From positions 1 through 10,367 of the forward strand of contig DKMV01000225.1 in the NCBI GenBank assembly GCA_002469605.1: DNA of 10,367 nt, written 5' to 3'. Shown in pieces: positions 5,863 through 10,367 of the stretch (the stretch's first letter is position 1; each line of letters begins with the position of its first letter). The DNA is from Leclercia sp. UBA7405 (GTDB lineage Bacteria > Pseudomonadota > Gammaproteobacteria > Enterobacterales > Enterobacteriaceae). The position numbers and the translations under genes were made by a program. A model generated the notes under the pieces. That model had not been told where the DNA came from and did no database searches. It worked only from the letters and a program-made list of their open reading frames with translations.

Positions 5863-7928
5863 CATTTACAGGCGTTGTTAGATGCGCCCTGCTCGCGCCA
5901 TGCGCCCCAACTGCTGAACCCTTTACCCGGCTCTTCCTGGCCCGGGTTGACATACCACTGGTTAAACCAGATTTTGCCGTTATGGGCCACTTTGGTGCAC
6001 TTGACCGGGTAAGCAATCTTCGGATTGTAAGCCGGCGTGGTGTCCTGAGCCGGGGTTTCATCTTTCGCCGGAGTTTCGTCCTGTGCCGGAGTCTCATCCT
6101 TCGCTGGCGTTTCGTCCTGCGCCGGAACCGCCGGTTTGCTCACCTTAATCGTCATGCTGTCCTGCGCGGTGCGGCCATCCGCCCCGGTGGTGGTCAGCGT
6201 AAAGGTCGCTTCACCCTCAGTGTTGGCCGGGATCACGGCATAGGCATGCGCATCATCAACGCTTGAGACCAGCGTCCCGTTGAGCTTCGCCTCCAGCCAG
6301 AAGGTGCCGGAACCTTTGGTCACGCTCCAGTTGTATGATTTGGCGTTCAGGCTCTGGCTGCCGTCCAGTGGATAGACGCTCACGCCGCTGGTGGCGGAAA
6401 CCATAGTGTAATCCGCACCCGCTACCGCCGTCGGTGCTGGCAGGGTTTCACCGCCATTTTTCAGGGCGAGGATCTTCGCCACCGCACGCTCCATATCCGG
6501 CTGCGTACCAACGAGCGCCGAATCGCCGTTCGCCAGAGGCGTACCGGTCTCCTGCAGAATTTGACGCATCTGCACCGGCGTAACGGTGATGCCGTTCGCC
6601 CTGGCAATACCCGACAGGCTTGCCACTACCCCTGCAATAATCGGGTTAGAGGCAGAGGTGCCGGAGTGGGCGTGGGTATATTCTGCGTTAACAACCTTGT
6701 TTATGGAGCCGTAGCCGGTGGTGGCAACGTCGAAGCATCCCCATGAAGAGCTGGTCACGCGTGAACCATAGGTACTGAACCAGGCTCTGGTTCCCTCTTT
6801 CGCGCAGAACGCCCCGGCAATGATGGCCCCGGAATCACGGACATGCACATTGAATTTGCCGTTGAAGCCCGTATGGTCGAGGTTAACGTTACCGTTACCC
6901 GCCGCTTCAATAACGTAAACGCCTTTATCCGTCAGCGCCTTGATGATGTCGTAGTAGTCCTGCCTGTTTTCCTGCGGCACGTAGCAGGTATTGGTCGTAC
7001 AGCCTGCGACTTCACCGCCGCCGGTCTGCATCCCCATCTGGACCACATCACCTGCTTTCAGTAGAGGGATCATGTTATAGAGGTTGTTATTCTGCCATCC
7101 AGCGAAACCGACCCGGCTTTTCCAGGCCAGACCGCGCATACCGGTGCCAATGTCCGTTGCCGCCATAATACCGACGGAAGCGGTATCATGGTCGTCACCA
7201 TTAAAGGTACCGTTACCCTGGATCAGGGCCGGTTTCGGCAGGTTAACGTGGTTGGTATTCCAGATATAGTTCTCCATAGAAATAATAGTAACGCCTTCAC
7301 CGGCATTGCCTGCATACTGGTTTACGCTATCACGGTTGACGCCCCCCATATAATAACCTGCCTGCTTTTCCGTGGGCGCTTTCATATAATACTGTTTATA
7401 ACGAAAATCAGGTATACCGGAAGCACCGACGCCACTCTGCACGCTAGATTTTAACAATGCTGGCGCTTGCTTATCATTATTAATACCTTCATCCATGGAG
7501 ACAGGAAGACTTTCTGGATAGACAACCTCGATATTCTGGTTTCTTTCCAGCTCAGCGATAACGCTATTAATATACTCTTTGTTGGTGCTTTTATTTTCCG
7601 GTAATTCAATACGCAGATAGCGGTCGAAACCATAGCGCGCGTTGAGTTCAGCAAACTCATTGGTTTGTGAGGTACGCGTACTTTGCAGTTTAGGTTTGAA
7701 CATCGTCGTCGGGACCAGCAACGGGTCGCTGAGAGTCAGTTTACTTGCCGTGGTTGTGGTGGTTGTCGTACCGGTTGATTTGAGCAGCGGTTTGCTGGGC
7801 TTCAGCTTTACCACAATGGCGGTATAAGTAACGCCTTGCTGAGCAAGCTGAACATCCGGCGCGGTTTCAGCATGGGCTGAACAAGTTACTGCTGCGCAAA
7901 TTAAAAGAGAGAGAATGCTTTTTTTCAT
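5862..7928 (-). CDS. Secreted S8 (subtilisin-like) family protein with C-terminal chitin-binding-like domain
   Basis: From the preferred ATG at 7928 this is a 688-residue preprotein. It has a signal peptide (1-20, ending CSAHA), a Thr run (54-60), an I9-like prodomain (about 32-142), an S8 catalytic domain (about 200-485), a PKD/Ig-like domain (about 500-596), a (A[QK]DETP)n linker (601-632) and a CBM5/12-like tail (about 640-688, NGKIWFNQWYVNPG...WGAW). Catalytic His247 (DDHDTASVG), oxyanion Asn345 (AAGN) and Ser425 (SGTSASNP) are visible. The strand normally holding the catalytic Asp reads VTIISMEN, with Ser217 in its place and Glu219 two residues on, so peptidase activity is uncertain. Upstream in-frame ATGs at 7982 and 7979 would bury the signal peptide behind 18 residues and lack a ribosome site, whereas 7928 has AAGGA upstream. 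The protein is likely exported; its substrate is unknown. Confidence 0.85.
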   Translation of the reverse strand: MKKSILSLLICAAVTCSAHAETAPDVQLAQQGVTYTAIVVKLKPSKPLLKSTGTTTTTTTASKLTLSDPLLVPTTMFKPKLQSTRTSQTNEFAELNARYGFDRYLRIELPENKSTNKEYINSVIAELERNQNIEVVYPESLPVSMDEGINNDKQAPALLKSSVQSGVGASGIPDFRYKQYYMKAPTEKQAGYYMGGVNRDSVNQYAGNAGEGVTIISMENYIWNTNHVNLPKPALIQGNGTFNGDDHDTASVGIMAATDIGTGMRGLAWKSRVGFAGWQNNNLYNMIPLLKAGDVVQMGMQTGGGEVAGCTTNTCYVPQENRQDYYDIIKALTDKGVYVIEAAGNGNVNLDHTGFNGKFNVHVRDSGAIIAGAFCAKEGTRAWFSTYGSRVTSSSWGCFDVATTGYGSINKVVNAEYTHAHSGTSASNPIIAGVVASLSGIARANGITVTPVQMRQILQETGTPLANGDSALVGTQPDMERAVAKILALKNGGETLPAPTAVAGADYTMVSATSGVSVYPLDGSQSLNAKSYNWSVTKGSGTFWLEAKLNGTLVSSVDDAHAYAVIPANTEGEATFTLTTTGADGRTAQDSMTIKVSKPAVPAQDETPAKDETPAQDETPAKDETPAQDTTPAYNPKIAYPVKCTKVAHNGKIWFNQWYVNPGQEEPGKGFSSWGAWREQGASNNACK
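6034..6123 (-). repeat. Five 18-bp tandem repeats encoding an AQDETP/AKDETP linker
   Basis: Five consecutive 18-bp units (6034-6051, 6052-6069, 6070-6087, 6088-6105, 6106-6123) encode, in protein order, AQDETP, AKDETP, AQDETP, AKDETP and AQDTTP. The Gln/Lys alternation gives a 36-bp higher-order unit. The segment joins the PKD/Ig-like domain to the chitin-binding-like tail of the S8 protein and should be flexible and extended. Such repeats can change copy number by slippage without shifting the frame. Confidence 0.9.
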
Positions 7929-8297
7929 TTTAGCCAACGTTCCTTTATGACATAAATAAAGAGAGTTCCTTCTCTTCATCATGAATAAATATTACGCACT
8001 GGCCAATAAGAGCTGTCTTTTAAAGATTAAGAATCCTCTCCCTATTTAAAAGGCAGGGTTAAAAATAGAATTAATTAATAAATCAACCGATATCGCGGAT
8101 AAAAATAACCAAAAAAGGCAGAACATCAGAGGGAATTATCAAAATAGCTTACAACAAAATACCGCAGAAAAAATGCAAATCTATTTTGCTATAAAAATAA
8201 TACATCACGGGCACTCAATAAATAACCGGCTACGTTAAAATTCACCCGCCGCTACCGGCAACCATTAACGCAGCGTAAGAGGCTCACGTAAAATCCG
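7929..8297. promoter_or_regulatory. AT-rich divergent intergenic region between S8 gene and regulator
   Basis: This spacer contains no supportable gene. It is far more AT-rich than its neighbours; 8101-8160 is only about 28% GC by count. Palindromic words are ATTAATTAAT (8070-8079), CGATATCG (8088-8095) and the near-palindrome CCTATTTAAAAGG (8041-8053). On the minus strand TAATAT (7994-7989) is a possible -10 for the S8 gene, and TTGATT with TTTAAC at 17 bp is another, both weak. No good plus-strand promoter stood out for the regulator. The composition would suit H-NS silencing, but that is inference. Confidence 0.5.
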
Positions 8298-8984
8298 ATG
8301 GCAGTAAAAATTGCGATTGCAGATGAACATACCATTATTCGTCGTGGCGTTTACGCCATGATGATGGACCAGCAATCTTTCTCCAGTGGGAGCGAAGCTC
8401 AATCTAGCTTTTCGTTAACCGGCGAAGTGGCCTCCACCGCCGAACTGCTGGCGCTGCTGGAACAGCAGACGCCCGATATCCTGCTGCTGGGATATACGTT
8501 AACGGCCAGCCGTCAGCAAAGCCCGCAGAGCAATCTGGATGGACTGGCGCTGCTCAAATGGCTTAAACAGCACTATCCCGCGCTGAAGGTCATTGTGCTC
8601 TCTTCCTATAAGAACCCGCTGCTTGTCCGACTGGCGCTGGAGGCGGGGGCAAAAGGTTATCTTAGCCGCAGTATTTGTGAAAAGATGCTGCATGACACCC
8701 TGAAGGCGGTGAATGACGGGGAGGTGTATGTCGATCCTTCGCTGATGCACACGCTGTTTTCGGCCGACATCAGGGCAACGGAATCGCTGTCGGCGCGGGA
8801 AACCGATGTGCTGCGCTTATTGTGCAAAGGGCTAAGCCTGACGACGATCTCAATGCGTATGCATCTGAGCATTAAAACCGTCAGCGCCCACAAGATCAGG
8901 GCGATGGAGAAGTTAGGAGTGAAGAACGACTGCCAGCTCTATTGTCTGTTAGCCAGAAGCCGGATGTTTGATATTGCTATCTGA
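8298..8984 (+). CDS. RcsB-like LuxR-family regulator with degenerate receiver domain
   Basis: The 228-residue protein has a NarL/RcsB-type layout: a receiver domain (about 1-135) and a LuxR-type helix-turn-helix (about 164-225; LSARETDVLRLL, recognition-helix region SIKTVSAHK, then EKLGVKND). The HTH and the segment LALLKWLKQHYPALKVIVLS resemble RcsB. Of the receiver residues, the acidic pair Asp9-Glu10 and Ser102/Ser103 are kept. The phospho-acceptor Asp is Gly65 (PDILLLGY) and the conserved Lys is Arg124 (KGYLSRS). An unusual Ser-rich insert lies at about 24-40. It is probably a phosphorylation-independent DNA-binding protein, perhaps an RcsB partner like BglJ or RcsA. No sensor kinase is nearby. 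The ribosome site is weak. It is divergent from the S8 gene, its most likely target by position alone. Confidence 0.85.
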   Translation: MAVKIAIADEHTIIRRGVYAMMMDQQSFSSGSEAQSSFSLTGEVASTAELLALLEQQTPDILLLGYTLTASRQQSPQSNLDGLALLKWLKQHYPALKVIVLSSYKNPLLVRLALEAGAKGYLSRSICEKMLHDTLKAVNDGEVYVDPSLMHTLFSADIRATESLSARETDVLRLLCKGLSLTTISMRMHLSIKTVSAHKIRAMEKLGVKNDCQLYCLLARSRMFDIAI

Positions 8985-8991
8985 CATCCGG
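8960..8991. repeat. 8-bp inverted repeat over the regulator stop codon
   Basis: CCGGATGT (8960-8967) and ACATCCGG (8984-8991) form perfect arms around a 16-nt loop that includes the stop codon TGA (8982-8984). It lies in the short gap between the convergent regulator and tsaD genes and could help end or stabilise either transcript. There is no T-tract on either side, so a terminator role is weak. Confidence 0.35.
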
Positions 8992-9005
8992 ATTCAGGCG
9001 ATAAC

Positions 9006-10019
9006 TCAGGCTGCTGGCAGCTCCGCCAGCGGCCAGCGCGGGCGTACCGAGACGCTGAGATCCGCCGTCGCCCCCGCCTTCAGACGCACCAGACCTGCGT
9101 AAGCGATCATCGCGCCGTTATCGGTGCAGAACTCCGGGCGGGCGTAGAACACTTCTCCGCGCCGTTTTTGCATCATCTCTGCCAGCTTCGCACGCAGCGT
9201 GCGGTTGGCGCTGACGCCGCCCGCCATCACCAGGCGCGTAAAGCCGGTCTGATCCAGCGCACGCTTGCACTTGATCATCAGCGTATCCACTACCGCATCT
9301 TCAAAGGCGCGGGCGATATCGGCCCGGGTTTGATCGTCATTACCGCTGTTGCGAATGGTATTCGCCGCAAAGGTTTTCAGACCAGAGAAGCTGAAATCCA
9401 GCCCTGGCCTGTCGGTCATGGGACGCGGGAAGACAAAGCGCCCTTCCGTCCCCTGGGATGCCAGCTTAGAGAGCATCGGGCCGCCGGGGTAATCGAGCCC
9501 CAGCAGCTTAGCGGTTTTATCGAAGGCTTCGCCGGCGGCGTCGTCAATAGACTCGCCCAGCAGCTCATACTGACCAATGCCGGTGACGCTAATCAGCTGC
9601 GTATGACCGCCGGAGACCAGCAGCGCCACGAACGGGAATTCTGGCGGGTTATCTTCCAGCATCGGTGCCAGCAGGTGCCCTTCCATATGGTGAACCGGGA
9701 TCGCCGGCACGTCCCAGGCAAACGCCAGTGCGCGCCCAACGGTGGCACCCACCAGCAGCGCCCCCACCAGGCCCGGACCCGCGGTGTAACCCACGGCATC
9801 GATATCTTGTGCCGATAAACCGGCCTCTTTCAGTGCCGCCTGGATCAGGGGAACCGTTTTACGTACATGGTCGCGGGAAGCGAGTTCAGGCACCACACCG
9901 CCGTAGTCAGCGTGTAGTTTCACCTGACTATACAGCTGGTTAGCCAACAGACCTTTTTCGTCGTCGTAGATGGCGATGCCGGTTTCATCGCAGGAAGTTT
10001 CAATACCGAGTACACGCAT
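9006..10019 (-). CDS. tsaD: tRNA N6-threonylcarbamoyladenosine transferase subunit TsaD
   Basis: TsaD (formerly Gcp/YgjD) transfers the threonylcarbamoyl group onto A37 of ANN-decoding tRNAs, working with TsaB and TsaE in the cytoplasm. The 337-residue product has the ASKHA ATPase fold. Visible landmarks are [10 protein letters not shown] (5-14), metal-binding HMEGH (His111, His115), VSGGHTQL (135-142), [12 protein letters not shown] and Asp300 in [10 protein letters not shown]. Length and key residues match the E. coli protein. It ends 21 nt from the convergent regulator gene and is divergent from rpsU, the conserved enterobacterial arrangement. A GAGGT ribosome site lies 9 nt before the ATG. 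It marks the return to core genome. Confidence 0.99.
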   Translation of the reverse strand: MRVLGIETSCDETGIAIYDDEKGLLANQLYSQVKLHADYGGVVPELASRDHVRKTVPLIQAALKEAGLSAQDIDAVGYTAGPGLVGALLVGATVGRALAFAWDVPAIPVHHMEGHLLAPMLEDNPPEFPFVALLVSGGHTQLISVTGIGQYELLGESIDDAAGEAFDKTAKLLGLDYPGGPMLSKLASQGTEGRFVFPRPMTDRPGLDFSFSGLKTFAANTIRNSGNDDQTRADIARAFEDAVVDTLMIKCKRALDQTGFTRLVMAGGVSANRTLRAKLAEMMQKRRGEVFYARPEFCTDNGAMIAYAGLVRLKAGATADLSVSVRPRWPLAELPAA

Positions 10020-10049
10020 GACTTGTTTTACCTCACTCTGATACCGCGC

Positions 10050-10078
10050 AGTGTAGAGCCTGGGCGGGGTGATGTAAA
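10050..10078 (-). promoter_or_regulatory. Candidate tsaD promoter
   Basis: On the minus strand, TTTACA (10078-10073; five of six -35 bases) is followed after exactly 17 bp by TACACT (10055-10050; four of six -10 bases). Transcription would begin near 10043, giving a leader of about 24 nt before the tsaD start at 10019. The spacing and location make this a reasonable sigma-70 promoter. Confidence 0.55.
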
Positions 10079-10108
10079 ACTTTCCTCACCCCTGGACTTT
10101 GGTTCGTG

Positions 10109-10114
10109 TATACT
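10109..10114 (+). promoter_or_regulatory. Possible upstream -10 element for rpsU
   Basis: TATACT at 10109-10114 matches five of six -10 bases. The stretch 16-18 bp upstream has no good -35 match. The E. coli rpsU operon is known to be read from more than one upstream promoter, so this may be the distal one. Confidence is low because only one half of the promoter is convincing. Confidence 0.35.
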
Positions 10115-10157
10115 CCCTTCCCTTATAAAAGTCCCCTTTCAAAATCGTCCGCGGTGC

Positions 10158-10187
10158 TTTACAAAGCAGCAGCAATTGCAGTAAAAT
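10158..10187 (+). promoter_or_regulatory. Candidate proximal rpsU operon promoter
   Basis: TTTACA at 10158-10163 (five of six -35 bases) and TAAAAT at 10182-10187 (five of six -10 bases) are separated by 18 bp. Transcription would begin near 10194, giving a leader of roughly 64 nt before rpsU. This is the better sigma-70 match in the tsaD-rpsU spacer. Confidence 0.55.
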
Positions 10188-10207
10188 TCCGCACCATTTT
10201 GAAATAA

Positions 10208-10367
<160 letters not shown>

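Noticed and set aside
7929..7982. N-terminal extension of the S8 protein from ATGs at 7982 or 7979
   Set aside because: It would place 18 residues before a typical signal peptide and has no ribosome site, while the ATG at 7928 has AAGGA upstream.
9168..9818. 216-codon plus-strand open frame opposite tsaD
   Set aside because: It is a shadow of tsaD, which has full length and all key residues.

Overview
The window looks like a chromosomal segment of an enterobacterium, most likely Enterobacter or a close relative. That assignment is an inference from three things: the urease proteins are very close to the Klebsiella aerogenes set, the tsaD/rpsU end has the same gene arrangement and near-identical protein sequence as Escherichia coli, and coding GC is high. 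No species can be fixed from the sequence alone.

Layout. Positions 1-350 hold no convincing gene. They contain a GC-rich, hairpin-rich piece cut by the window edge (about 1-122), a 17-bp direct repeat (168-184 and 220-236), and the likely ure promoter with a perfect ATA-N9-TAT Nac-type site (272-286). Positions 351-5832 are a complete, tightly packed urease operon in the order ureD-ureA-ureB-ureC-ureE-ureJ-ureF-ureG, with every gap 10 nt or less and two overlaps. A hairpin terminator lies between ureG and the next gene. Positions 5862-7928 (minus strand) encode a secreted subtilisin-family (S8) protein with a prodomain, a peptidase domain, a PKD/Ig-like domain, a hexapeptide-repeat linker and a C-terminal chitin-binding-like domain. 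An AT-rich intergenic region separates it from a divergent RcsB-like LuxR-family regulator at 8298-8984. The right end is core genome: tsaD on the minus strand, then the promoter region and first 36 codons of rpsU, which begins the rpsU-dnaG-rpoD operon in enterobacteria.

How the genes work together. UreABC form the nickel urease, UreD/F/G/E assemble its metallocentre, and UreJ probably helps supply nickel. The Nac-type site suggests the operon is switched on under nitrogen limitation. The secreted S8 protein and the divergent regulator form a second, separate accessory module; that the regulator controls the protease is inferred from position only.

The most unusual observations are in that second module. 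The S8 protein keeps the catalytic His, Ser and oxyanion Asn but has Ser where the catalytic Asp should be. The neighbouring regulator has Gly at the phospho-acceptor Asp and Arg at the conserved Lys of its receiver domain. I see no clear sign of a wholly new defence or mobile system, and there are no CRISPR arrays, tRNAs, rRNAs, transposases or integrases here.
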